Positions 1-5,987 of a stretch of DNA of 7,636 nucleotides are shown here, piece by piece. Location: NCBI GenBank assembly GCA_003555385.1, contig PWHO01000189.1:1-7636 (forward strand), read 5' to 3'. Under the pieces are notes generated by a model. The model worked only from the letters and a program-made list of their open reading frames with translations, was not told where the DNA came from and did no database searches. This DNA comes from Bacteroidales bacterium. GTDB taxonomy: Bacteria > Bacteroidota > Bacteroidia > Bacteroidales > UBA7960. The position numbers and the translations under genes were made by a program. How positions within the stretch are numbered: position 1 is the stretch's first letter; every line of letters starts with the position of its first letter.

Positions 1-137
1 TGAAAAACATTCACCTCGGACCCACATTGCCTGCTTTCCTCTCACCCAATGTAGCCAATGTGCTGGTAGAGAATTTCGGCATCAGCGGCATCGGTACGGT
101 AGACGAAGACATGAAAATTTTCCTCGGTGAAAATTAA
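1..137 (+). CDS. hcp: Hybrid cluster protein (hydroxylamine reductase), C-terminal end only
   Basis: This is the 3' end of a gene that starts outside the window; 44 full codons can be read from base 3 to the TAA at 135-137. The peptide contains LGPTLPAFLSPNV followed by LVENFGISGI and ends in DEDMKIFLGEN, which matches the conserved C-terminus of Hcp proteins. Hcp is a cytoplasmic iron-sulfur enzyme with a hybrid Fe-S-O cluster and, in most forms, a second [4Fe-4S] or [2Fe-2S] cluster. It reduces hydroxylamine in vitro and is credited with nitric oxide reduction and protection against nitrosative stress. The cluster-binding cysteines lie mostly upstream and cannot be checked here. The gene is followed by a terminator-like hairpin and then by a small [2Fe-2S] protein that may be its redox partner. 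The family call rests on a short but characteristic segment. Confidence 0.85.
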   Translation, partial: KNIHLGPTLPAFLSPNVANVLVENFGISGIGTVDEDMKIFLGEN

Positions 138-146
138 TCCTGCCAC

Positions 147-178
147 GGAACAGGGAAGGAAAACCCCTTCCCTGTTCC
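147..178 (+). terminator. Perfect 13-bp stem-loop behind hcp
   Basis: The arms 147-159 (GGAACAGGGAAGG) and 166-178 (CCTTCCCTGTTCC) are exact reverse complements around a 6-nt loop. It starts 9 bases after the hcp stop codon, where an intrinsic terminator is expected. No T-tract follows, so it may instead stabilise the 3' end of the hcp mRNA or terminate only partly. Its last base is also the first base of the 31-bp repeat copy 1. Confidence 0.7.
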
Positions 179-208
179 TATTAACGTGTGACCCCTTCGG
201 GGTCATAA
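178..208. repeat. 31-bp hairpin repeat, copy 1
   Basis: This 31-bp stretch is identical to 254-284, with a period of 76 bp. It begins CTATTAACGTG and ends in a hairpin with stem TGACCCC (189-195) and GGGGTCA (199-205) around the triloop TTC. As RNA the stem could gain a G-U and a U-A pair at its base. It lies between hcp and the BFD-like gene and contains no usable ORF. It looks like a dispersed extragenic palindrome, but only two copies are visible. Confidence 0.8.
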
Positions 209-216
209 AAGGGATC

Positions 217-250
217 GTCATACGTGCACAGTCATACGAACAAAGCACGT
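217..250. repeat. Spacer between the 31-bp repeats with small internal repeats
   Basis: The 45 bp between the two repeat copies hold a direct repeat of GTCATACG (217-224 and 231-238) and an inverted repeat ACGTGC (222-227) / GCACGT (245-250). These are short, and the inverted repeat has a 17-nt loop, so either could be chance. They are noted because the whole intergenic region is unusually rich in symmetry. Confidence 0.4.
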
Positions 251-253
251 TGG

Positions 254-284
254 CTATTAACGTGTGACCCCTTCGGGGTCATAA
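254..284. repeat. 31-bp hairpin repeat, copy 2
   Basis: This is the exact second copy of 178-208. The stem is 265-271 / 275-281 with loop TTC. The bases directly outside the repeat differ from those around copy 1. Exact identity over 31 bp implies recent duplication or strong constraint on the sequence as well as on the fold. Confidence 0.8.
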
Positions 285-304
285 CCATCTAGTAAAAAGC
301 TAAA

Positions 305-417
305 TAACCAACAACTGGAGGGGGCGCAGCCCCCGACTAACCAACAACTGGAGAGGGCGATAGCCCTCGACTAACCGGAGGCGCGCAGCGCCGACTAAGC
401 CGACTAACCAACAAACC
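305..417. repeat. Tandem array of three hairpins with constant flanks and varying stems
   Basis: Three units share a left flank ending in (C/T)GGAG and a right flank CGACTAA, with a hairpin between. Unit A has stem GGGGGC/GCCCCC (320-325/329-334) and loop GCA. Unit B has stem GAGGGC/GCCCTC (353-358/363-368) and loop GATA. Unit C has stem GGCGC/GCGCC (380-384/388-392) and loop GCA. Units A and B share the leader TAACCAACAACTGGAG; unit C has a shortened leader (CTAACCGGAG). Two adjacent CCGACTAA copies (391-398, 400-407) and a last leader CTAACCAACAA (404-414) complete the array, which ends at the start codon of the next gene. The stem changes keep pairing, for example G-C in A becoming A-T in B. 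This implies selection or a copying mechanism acting on the folded form. The design resembles REP-type palindromes, but no transposase is in view. Confidence 0.75.
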
Positions 418-606
418 ATGGAAGATCCGATCATTTGTACCTGCAACGAAATCACGCAAAGCGAAATAGAAAAAGCCATTCGCGACCAGAAACTCAAAAC
501 CATTGAGGAAGTTGGCGATGCCACCTCGGCAGGCACCGTGTGCGGTGGTTGCGTAGACGATATTTATCTGTTACTGGAAAAAATCAACGGGAAGGTCGAC
601 TTATAG
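418..606 (+). CDS. BFD-like [2Fe-2S]-binding protein
   Basis: This 62-residue cytoplasmic protein has four cysteines arranged as CxC (C7, C9) and CxxC (C42, C45), with the context ICTCNEIT and GTVCGGCVDDI. This is the pattern of the BFD-like [2Fe-2S] domain found in bacterioferritin-associated ferredoxin, nitrite reductase and NifU. The length equals one such domain, so the protein is probably complete and acts as a small electron carrier. The start at 418 leaves about six residues before the first cysteine, which is normal for the family. There is no Shine-Dalgarno sequence, and the leader is the end of the hairpin array. Its position behind hcp suggests it delivers electrons to Hcp, a role filled by the reductase Hcr in enteric bacteria. 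That partnership is inferred. It could instead be a bacterioferritin partner, but no ferritin gene is nearby. Confidence 0.85.
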   Translation: MEDPIICTCNEITQSEIEKAIRDQKLKTIEEVGDATSAGTVCGGCVDDIYLLLEKINGKVDL

Positions 607-614
607 AAATAACA

Positions 615-630
615 CAACGACCGGAGAGGG
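615..630. repeat. Degenerate half-unit of the upstream hairpin array
   Basis: CAACGACCGGAGAGGG lies nine bases after the stop of the BFD-like gene and matches the leader and left stem arm of array unit B (342-357) at 14 of 16 positions. The right arm is missing; a T-run (631-635) follows instead. It may be a decayed copy, so that the small gene was once bracketed by repeats, or chance similarity. The GGAGAG also sits at a Shine-Dalgarno-like distance from the ATG at 641. Confidence 0.35.
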
Positions 631-648
631 TTTTTCATACATGTTTAT

Positions 649-656
649 TATATTTA
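649..656 (+). promoter_or_regulatory. Possible Bacteroidota -7 element for the serine hydrolase gene
   Basis: TATATTTA matches TAnnTTTG except for the final base. No good TTTG is seen at the right upstream distance, only a T-run at 631-635. If it is used, transcription would begin near 662, downstream of the ATG at 641, which favours the start at 683. Weak evidence. Confidence 0.25.
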
Positions 657-682
657 CCCTTTCTAATAAATACCCCCCTCCG

Positions 683-2608
683 ATGAACAAACCAATACGC
701 TTTTTCTTCCTGTTTCTGCTTGTTCTTTTTTGGACGGGTCAATCGCTTAGTGCAAACAATGACAATGCCCGCGCTGATACCCTGCCCGCCCTTTCTTTTC
801 AGGACACCTTGGCCCTTGAAGCATTTATGGACGGCGTAATCCTTACCACGATGGATGAACTGAAAATCGCCGGCGCCACCATTTCACTCATCCACGAAGG
901 AGAATTGTTATTAAACAAAGGTTACGGATACACCCATATCGAGGCAGGGAACAAAGTAGATCCCGAACGAAGTCTTTTCAGGCTGGGCTCCATTTCCAAA
1001 CTCTTCACCTGGATTGCCGTATTGCAACAGGTGGAACAGGGAAACCTCCGTTTGGACGCAGACATCAACCAATACCTCACCTCATTCATCATTCCTGACA
1101 CGTATGATGAACCCATCACACTGCGCAGCCTGATGTCTCATACCCCCGGGTTTGAAGATGTGCTGCTTCATCTTTTCCTTCGGGAAGAGGATTTGGTTCC
1201 GCCACTGGAGGAACAGTTCCGAAAAAAACTTCCACGCCGCATTATGCCCCCTCTCCATGAAGCCGCCTACAGCAACCATGGAACAGGGCTTGCCCAGCTC
1301 CTGGTTGAAAAAGCAAGCGGGATGTCTTTTGAAGAATATGCAGAAGCTCATATTTTCACCCCACTGGATATGGACTTCTCTACTTTCAGACAACCTGTCC
1401 CCAATTACCTGCAACCTTACTTGTCAATCGGTTATGCATGGCAGGAAGGTCAATTCGAACCCAGGGGTTTTGAGGTGATCCCGATGGCAGGCGCCGGGGG
1501 AGCCTCTTCCACCGCCTCCGACATGGCCATTTTTATGGACGCCCTTCTAAACCAAACCAGGCACGATACCATCAGCCTGCTTGATTCAGCCACTTATGCC
1601 ATTATGCAGGAACCGGTCTTGCAACATGCGGATTCTATGAATCCCGCTCTTCACGGTTTCATTGACAGCAGCAGAAGACACATCCGGATCATCGGCCACG
1701 GAGGCAACACCTTCCTCTTCCATTCCCTGGTTGCTTTGTTCCCCGAACACGATACGGCATTATTTATGTCTTTTAACGGGAAAAACGCACAAAAGAGTTA
1801 CGGCAATGTGCTGAACCATTTCCTGGATCGCTACTTCCCGGCTCCTTCTGATTCAACGGCCACTATTGAACTCAGCCCCGAATATCTGGCGGGTTTTGAA
1901 GGACAATACATGTCCAACAGGCGTCCGCACTCCAGCTTACTGAAGATCATCGGAAGCATGAACAACCTGGAAGTGTCCGCAACCGAAAGCGGGATTCAGC
2001 TCCGGGATATGTTCGGTGAAACTCATCAACTTGTTCCGGTAGACAGCACAACTTTTTTTATTAGTCAGCGTAACACCTATGTGGCTTTCAGCCCTCAGGA
2101 CGGGAAAGCTGCAGAAAAACTATACCTGGGAGAATACCCCATCATGGCTTTTAACCGGGTCGCCGGCATGTACCAGATGCATTATCATCTGATTATTATG
2201 GTCATTACCTTGTTGTGCGTGCTGTATATTTTGATCGTGTGGCCCTGGCTCTATTTTGCCAGAAGACAATATGACAAAAAGCCCAGGGCACTTCATAACC
2301 TTCCGGTATTTTCCAAAATCATCGCCTGGACCACCTCACTGTTTTTCCTGGTGTTTTACCTTCTGCTGTTTTCCTCCGCCGGCGGCGAAGAGATTATTTT
2401 CGGAATCCCCTCCGGCATACGAATCGCTTTGTTTTTTCCCATTGCCGCAATACCTTTCACCCTCATTATGATCGGCAGTAACTTTTACATCTGGAAAGTC
2501 CCGCGAACCAAAAATAGCAGCCGTTTATTTTACGGGCTGGCAACGCTGGCCTTCCTGTTGAGTCTCTGGCAGTTTCATTTCTGGAATCTGCTGGGATGGA
2601 GATTCTGA
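683..2608 (+). CDS. Exported serine hydrolase (beta-lactamase/class C PBP fold) with C-terminal membrane bundle
   Basis: The start at 683 gives 641 residues and a textbook signal peptide (MNKPIRFFFLFLLVLFWTG); an in-frame ATG at 641 would add 14 residues ahead of it and is less likely. In numbering from 683, the SxxK nucleophile motif is SISK at about 103-106 within FRLGSISKLFTW. The YxN motif is YSN at about 196-198. The third motif is HGG at about 339-341 (GHGGNTFLF) in place of KTG, as in many esterase-like members. The catalytic domain (about 40-385) is followed by a beta-rich linker region (about 395-490) and then four hydrophobic segments near 501-525, 545-565, 579-603 and 614-635. The catalytic domain would be periplasmic and tethered to the inner membrane. 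Substrate is unknown: peptidoglycan peptides, D-amino-acid peptides or esters are all possible. This is not evidence for antibiotic resistance. The lipoprotein gene follows after 13 bp, suggesting one transcript. Confidence 0.85.
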   Translation: MNKPIRFFFLFLLVLFWTGQSLSANNDNARADTLPALSFQDTLALEAFMDGVILTTMDELKIAGATISLIHEGELLLNKGYGYTHIEAGNKVDPERSLFRLGSISKLFTWIAVLQQVEQGNLRLDADINQYLTSFIIPDTYDEPITLRSLMSHTPGFEDVLLHLFLREEDLVPPLEEQFRKKLPRRIMPPLHEAAYSNHGTGLAQLLVEKASGMSFEEYAEAHIFTPLDMDFSTFRQPVPNYLQPYLSIGYAWQEGQFEPRGFEVIPMAGAGGASSTASDMAIFMDALLNQTRHDTISLLDSATYAIMQEPVLQHADSMNPALHGFIDSSRRHIRIIGHGGNTFLFHSLVALFPEHDTALFMSFNGKNAQKSYGNVLNHFLDRYFPAPSDSTATIELSPEYLAGFEGQYMSNRRPHSSLLKIIGSMNNLEVSATESGIQLRDMFGETHQLVPVDSTTFFISQRNTYVAFSPQDGKAAEKLYLGEYPIMAFNRVAGMYQMHYHLIIMVITLLCVLYILIVWPWLYFARRQYDKKPRALHNLPVFSKIIAWTTSLFFLVFYLLLFSSAGGEEIIFGIPSGIRIALFFPIAAIPFTLIMIGSNFYIWKVPRTKNSSRLFYGLATLAFLLSLWQFHFWNLLGWRF

Positions 2609-2621
2609 AAAATTCAACCTT

Positions 2622-3290
2622 ATGATCAAAAAAGTCAGCATAATTTTCATTTTCGTGCTTCTGGTACTTCAGGCATGCGGACCCCGGCCTGAAACACCGG
2701 ATTCGTCCCCTATCGATGAACACGTGGAATCCCGACCCGATCAACGCATGGAAAGATGGTTAGATTACTACGGATTTGATCGGGAAGATTTCACTGACTC
2801 TGCCACCTACGCGCGTCCATATCGTTTGGAAAAACGACCATTCGAAATTAACAGGGAAGACCCCTTTTCAGCCTTGTTTGTGTTCAATTCCGATTCCACC
2901 CTGGCGATAGATCTCGACAGTTACCATCTTGTTCTCGAAGAGGATTCGGAAGGAGGGTTATTTTTCCAAGGCAGAGGTGCGGATATGGAAATCGGGCTGA
3001 TAGACCTGAAAGATAACAGCAGAGAACGTCTGCTGTTTTGTGGTCCGGCCTGCCTGTTTGAAGAAGGGAGTTTTCACCCGGACGGACACATTGTAATAAC
3101 CGGATTCAGCGAAAACGGACAGGGATATTCTCCCACCATATGGCGCATTCAGCCGGAAAAAGACTCCCTGGAAGTCTTCATCACACCAGGCGCCTATGAT
3201 GCTGCAAAGATCACTTACCTCCCTGATGTACGATTGAAGCACATCCGTTTCCGGCATAATGACAAACCAGCTGTCTCTGTCGACCTGTAA
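2622..3290 (+). CDS. Lipoprotein of unknown function
   Basis: I do not recognise this family. The 222-residue protein begins with a lipoprotein signal: KK, a hydrophobic stretch, then the lipobox LQAC with the lipidated cysteine at residue 19. A Pro/Asp/Glu-rich linker follows (about 20-45). The rest is soluble and strand-rich, with a second cysteine pair in FCGPAC (C140, C144) that could form a disulfide in the periplasm. The stretch around 150-190 (FHPDGHIVITG, then IWRI) resembles a beta-propeller blade, but one blade-like segment does not define a propeller. The start at 2622 is 13 bp from the hydrolase stop, so the two genes are probably co-transcribed and may serve the same envelope process. 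Inner or outer membrane location cannot be decided. Confidence 0.7.
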   Translation: MIKKVSIIFIFVLLVLQACGPRPETPDSSPIDEHVESRPDQRMERWLDYYGFDREDFTDSATYARPYRLEKRPFEINREDPFSALFVFNSDSTLAIDLDSYHLVLEEDSEGGLFFQGRGADMEIGLIDLKDNSRERLLFCGPACLFEEGSFHPDGHIVITGFSENGQGYSPTIWRIQPEKDSLEVFITPGAYDAAKITYLPDVRLKHIRFRHNDKPAVSVDL

Positions 3291-3327
3291 CCGGGAAGTT
3301 TATCGAAAAATACCAAAAAATGACATA

Positions 3328-3377
3328 GCGCATTCTGCTTTATGTATAATAAGCCTGACCCGACAGGTCAGATGCGC
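3328..3377. promoter_or_regulatory. Nested inverted repeats between the lipoprotein and DUF5916 genes
   Basis: An inner stem CTGACC/GGTCAG (3355-3360/3366-3371, loop CGACA) lies inside an outer pair GCGCAT/ATGCGC (3328-3333/3372-3377). The two right arms are contiguous. The structure ends just before the promoter-like TATCTTTG. It could end the lipoprotein transcript or be a protein-binding site; there is no clean T-tract directly after the stem. Confidence 0.4.
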
Positions 3378-3387
3378 AGAGCTTTTA

Positions 3388-3395
3388 TATCTTTG
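3388..3395 (+). promoter_or_regulatory. Bacteroidota-type -7 promoter element before the DUF5916 gene
   Basis: TATCTTTG fits the TAnnTTTG consensus of the Bacteroidota housekeeping sigma factor. Transcription would start near 3401, about 30 bases before the ATG at 3432. No convincing TTTG -33 box is seen at the usual distance; that region is occupied by the inverted repeat. Confidence 0.5.
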
Positions 3396-3431
3396 CGCCG
3401 ACAATAAGGTTTCTCTCAGTTTTTTATATAG

Positions 3432-5903
3432 ATGAACAGGATTCGCTTCAGCATACCCGCCTCCCTGGTTTTGCTTATTTTTTTTATTCCCGGATTACAG
3501 TCTGCCTCTGCTTCAGAGGGCCGTAAGTTGTTGAATGCCGTAAGGGTTTCTGCTCCACCCGTGATTGACGGGACCATGCAGGATCCGGCATGGGACAAGG
3601 CCAATGTGGCAAGCAGATTTTACCAGTATGAACCACACAACGACCGGCCCGCCAGCCGCGAAACAGAAGTACGGGTTTTATATGATGACAATGCCATTTA
3701 CATTGCCGCCAAAATGCATGACCACCCGGACAGTATCCTGACCGAAATGGGCCTCAGGAATTCAGGAAATAACCTGAATGCCGACCGCTTTTATGTAGAT
3801 ATCAATCCTTTTGATGACGGCATAAATGGGTTCAGGTTCCAGGTATCCGCATCCGGAGTGCAAACCGACAGCAATATCTCGGGCGGAGCCCGTCGCGGCG
3901 GCGACACCAACTGGGATGCAGTATGGCTCAGCGAAGTAAGTATTTCAGATGAGGGTTGGATTGTCGAAATGGAAATCCCTTATTCCGCACTGCGCTTTCC
4001 GCGGGGTGAAATGCAGGAATGGGGCATTAATTTCTGGCGGGAGGTACGCCGTACCCGGGAGACCTCATCCTGGAATTTTGTCAACCGCAGGGTTGGTGAT
4101 GAACTTGCCTATATGGGCAGACTTAACGGGATCGACGGGGTTGAACCACCCATTCGCCTGGCATTTTATCCATACCTGTCGGGGTATATGGAAAAAAACG
4201 GAATGGACAGGGGGTGGGCCAACTCCTTCAACGGGGGGATGGATGTTAAATATGGCATCAGCCCCAGTTTTACCATGGACATGACCCTGATCCCCGATTT
4301 TGGCCAGGTACAGTCCGATGCCAAAGTGTTGAACCTATCGCCCTATGAGGTAAAATATGACGAAAACCGGCAGTTTTTTACTGAGGGGATGGAACTTTTT
4401 GGCAAAGCCGACCTTTTTTATTCACGCCGCATCGGAGCCCGGCCCCGGAACTATAACCGGGCTGCAGGAGAACGGGAAGAACACGAGATCATCAAAGACA
4501 ACCCGCTGGAAACACGGATGATTAACGCCACAAAAGTATCAGGCCGAACCAGTTCGGGATTGGGGCTTGGTTTTTTCAATGCCATGACGGCTGCAAGCCA
4601 GTCCACTCTCAAAGATTCCGTCACCGGGGAAACCAGGGAAGTTGTCACCCAACCTTTCACCAATTACAACCTGATCGTAGCCGATCAGAGCCTGCGCAAT
4701 AATTCCTTTGTGAGCCTGGTCAACACCAATGTAGCGGGAGCTGCCGAAGGATACACGGCAAACGTTACCGGAACGGAATTCCGGCTGAATGACAGCAGCA
4801 ATATGTTCCGCATCAGCGGATCGGGGGCGGTCAGCCAGCAATATTTCTCAGACCACGAAGATGTATTCGGACACAAATACGACTTGAGAATCGGCAAATT
4901 CGGCGGAACCTGGCAGTACAATTACAATCGCAATGTAATCAGCGATGATTACGACCAGAATGACATGGGCTTCCTGCGCAGAAACAACAGGGTGGATGAC
5001 GGATTATCACTCAGCCACAACATCTTCGACCCGTTCTGGAGGTTCCTGTCCCTCACCAACACCCTCAATCTGAGTTACAGTCGCCTTTACAGCCCTGACA
5101 CTTTTACCAACCTGCGCCTTAATTACAGCATGCGGATGTTGTTTGATACCCGTTTCCATATCATGGGGAATATAAACTATCACCCCAGGGGAGAACGTGA
5201 CTATTTCGAACCAAGGGTCCCCGGCAGATTTTATCGAACGGAAGAAGCCTATGGGATGGATTTACGTTACTCCTCGGATTACCGCAGAAGGATTTACGTA
5301 GACGGGAGTTTTTCCTATGACAAAACCATGGCCACCGAAGAGCAGGAATCATTTGGTTTTGGCATCAAACCCACCCTGCGTATCAGTGACCGCCTGAATA
5401 TGTCTTACGGCTTTGATTATGATAAGAAACGCAACGATATCGGTTACGTGAGGCAACACCACCCGGACTCTGTGTATTTTGGCCGGAGGCAGTCCCCCAC
5501 CATTACCAATGTTTACGAGGCCACCTATATAATTAACAATGACCTGTCACTGAACCTTGATCTCAGGCATTACTGGTCAAGGGTCGATTATGACGGGCAA
5601 TATTATTTCCTGCAGGAAGACGGACGACTCAGGCCCATTGAGGAAGACCTGCAGGTCAACGACATCAATTACAATGCTTTTACAGCAGATGTGCTGCTTA
5701 CCTGGCATTTTGCCCCGGGCAGCCAGATGACCCTTGCCTGGAAAAATGTCATTGACCACCACGAAACCATATTGCCACCAAGCTATTCAGACAATATCAG
5801 GGACATGATCGACCAGCCCCAGGTAAACAGTTTCTCGGTCAGATTCCTGTATTACATCGACTTCCAGGCTGTTCAACGGCTGAACCAGCAACTCAGGAGT
5901 TAA
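3432..5903 (+). CDS. DUF5916 outer-membrane barrel protein with N-terminal CBM9-like domain
   Basis: This 823-residue protein has a signal peptide (residues 1 to about 27, cleavage near QSASA). A carbohydrate-binding family 9-like domain follows at about 35-230, with VSAPPVIDGTMQDPAW at its start, then VRVLYDDNAIYIAAKM, the DRFYVDINPF strand, and EIPYSALRFP. The family hallmark PDFGQVQSDAKVLNLSPYEV and NRQFFTEG at about 288-319 marks the DUF5916 domain. From there to the end the sequence is rich in alternating aromatic and polar residues (many Y, N, R, D), as expected of a membrane beta-barrel. Such proteins are frequent in Bacteroidota. Their substrate is not established; sugar or polymer binding at the cell surface is a guess from the CBM9-like domain. 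No SusC/SusD or glycosidase gene is adjacent. It seems to have its own promoter and ends 84 bp before argR. Confidence 0.85.
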   Translation: MNRIRFSIPASLVLLIFFIPGLQSASASEGRKLLNAVRVSAPPVIDGTMQDPAWDKANVASRFYQYEPHNDRPASRETEVRVLYDDNAIYIAAKMHDHPDSILTEMGLRNSGNNLNADRFYVDINPFDDGINGFRFQVSASGVQTDSNISGGARRGGDTNWDAVWLSEVSISDEGWIVEMEIPYSALRFPRGEMQEWGINFWREVRRTRETSSWNFVNRRVGDELAYMGRLNGIDGVEPPIRLAFYPYLSGYMEKNGMDRGWANSFNGGMDVKYGISPSFTMDMTLIPDFGQVQSDAKVLNLSPYEVKYDENRQFFTEGMELFGKADLFYSRRIGARPRNYNRAAGEREEHEIIKDNPLETRMINATKVSGRTSSGLGLGFFNAMTAASQSTLKDSVTGETREVVTQPFTNYNLIVADQSLRNNSFVSLVNTNVAGAAEGYTANVTGTEFRLNDSSNMFRISGSGAVSQQYFSDHEDVFGHKYDLRIGKFGGTWQYNYNRNVISDDYDQNDMGFLRRNNRVDDGLSLSHNIFDPFWRFLSLTNTLNLSYSRLYSPDTFTNLRLNYSMRMLFDTRFHIMGNINYHPRGERDYFEPRVPGRFYRTEEAYGMDLRYSSDYRRRIYVDGSFSYDKTMATEEQESFGFGIKPTLRISDRLNMSYGFDYDKKRNDIGYVRQHHPDSVYFGRRQSPTITNVYEATYIINNDLSLNLDLRHYWSRVDYDGQYYFLQEDGRLRPIEEDLQVNDINYNAFTADVLLTWHFAPGSQMTLAWKNVIDHHETILPPSYSDNIRDMIDQPQVNSFSVRFLYYIDFQAVQRLNQQLRS

Positions 5904-5930
5904 TTTTACTGTTTCTTTTTCCAGGAATAA

Positions 5931-5962
5931 TTTGATACTGTATTACATTTTGTATATTTTTG
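5931..5962 (+). promoter_or_regulatory. argR-argG promoter, Bacteroidota type
   Basis: A -33 TTTG (5931-5934) and a -7 TATTTTTG (5955-5962) are separated by 20 bases, which fits the TTTG-N17-23-TAnnTTTG arrangement of Bacteroidota promoters. Transcription would begin around 5968, giving a leader of about 20 bases before the argR ATG at 5988. The -7 element lies inside the upstream ARG-box-like sequence. Confidence 0.65.
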
Positions 5963-5966
5963 CATT
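5949..5966. promoter_or_regulatory. ARG-box-like operator 1 (over the -7 element)
   Basis: The 18-mer TTTGTATATTTTTGCATT agrees with the general ARG box WNTGAATWWWWATTCANW at 15 of 18 positions. It has TG and CA at the conserved places and an all-A/T centre. It covers most of the -7 promoter element, so a bound arginine repressor would block RNA polymerase. Confidence 0.55.
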
Positions 5967-5969
5967 TTA

Positions 5970-5987
5970 ATTGCATATTTATACATC
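5970..5987. promoter_or_regulatory. ARG-box-like operator 2 (abutting the argR start codon)
   Basis: The 18-mer ATTGCATATTTATACATC also matches the ARG box consensus at 15 of 18 positions and ends one base before the argR ATG. It is separated from operator 1 by 3 bp, giving 21 bp centre to centre or two helical turns. Paired boxes 2-3 bp apart are the known binding unit for an ArgR hexamer. Confidence 0.6.

Noticed and set aside
42..248. A reverse-strand frame of 68 codons across the hcp end and the first repeats
   Set aside because: It overlaps the conserved hcp C-terminus and the hairpins, and the peptide shows no recognisable motif.
178..417. A CRISPR array or phage attachment sites
   Set aside because: There are only two identical copies of the 31-mer, with one spacer, no cas genes, and the second repeat type has variable stems and no spacers of even length. 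No integrase or tRNA gene is present to support attachment sites.
300..536. A reverse-strand reading frame of 78 codons across the hairpin array and the BFD-like gene
   Set aside because: Its C-terminal part is translated repeat sequence and the rest is antisense to a gene with a clear Fe-S motif.
1082..1478. Overlapping frames on both strands inside the serine hydrolase gene
   Set aside because: They lie within the catalytic domain, whose motifs are intact in the main frame; the peptides look like out-of-frame translation.
683..2608. The hydrolase as an antibiotic-resistance beta-lactamase
   Set aside because: The HGG third motif, the size and the C-terminal membrane bundle fit the broad serine hydrolase/esterase-like group; nothing shows beta-lactam hydrolysis.
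2466..2744. A reverse-strand frame of 92 codons across the hydrolase-lipoprotein junction
   Set aside because: It covers the membrane segments of one gene and the lipoprotein signal of the next, both well supported on the + strand.
3949..4284. An alternative + frame of 111 codons in the DUF5916 gene
   Set aside because: It is a shadow of the CBM9-like and barrel region; composition is Trp/Gly/Pro-rich without domain features.
5891..5901. A terminator at the end of the DUF5916 gene (AACTCAGGAGTT symmetry)
   Set aside because: The arms are five bases with a two-base loop, too tight to fold as drawn, and the T-rich sequence after it is not a clean run.
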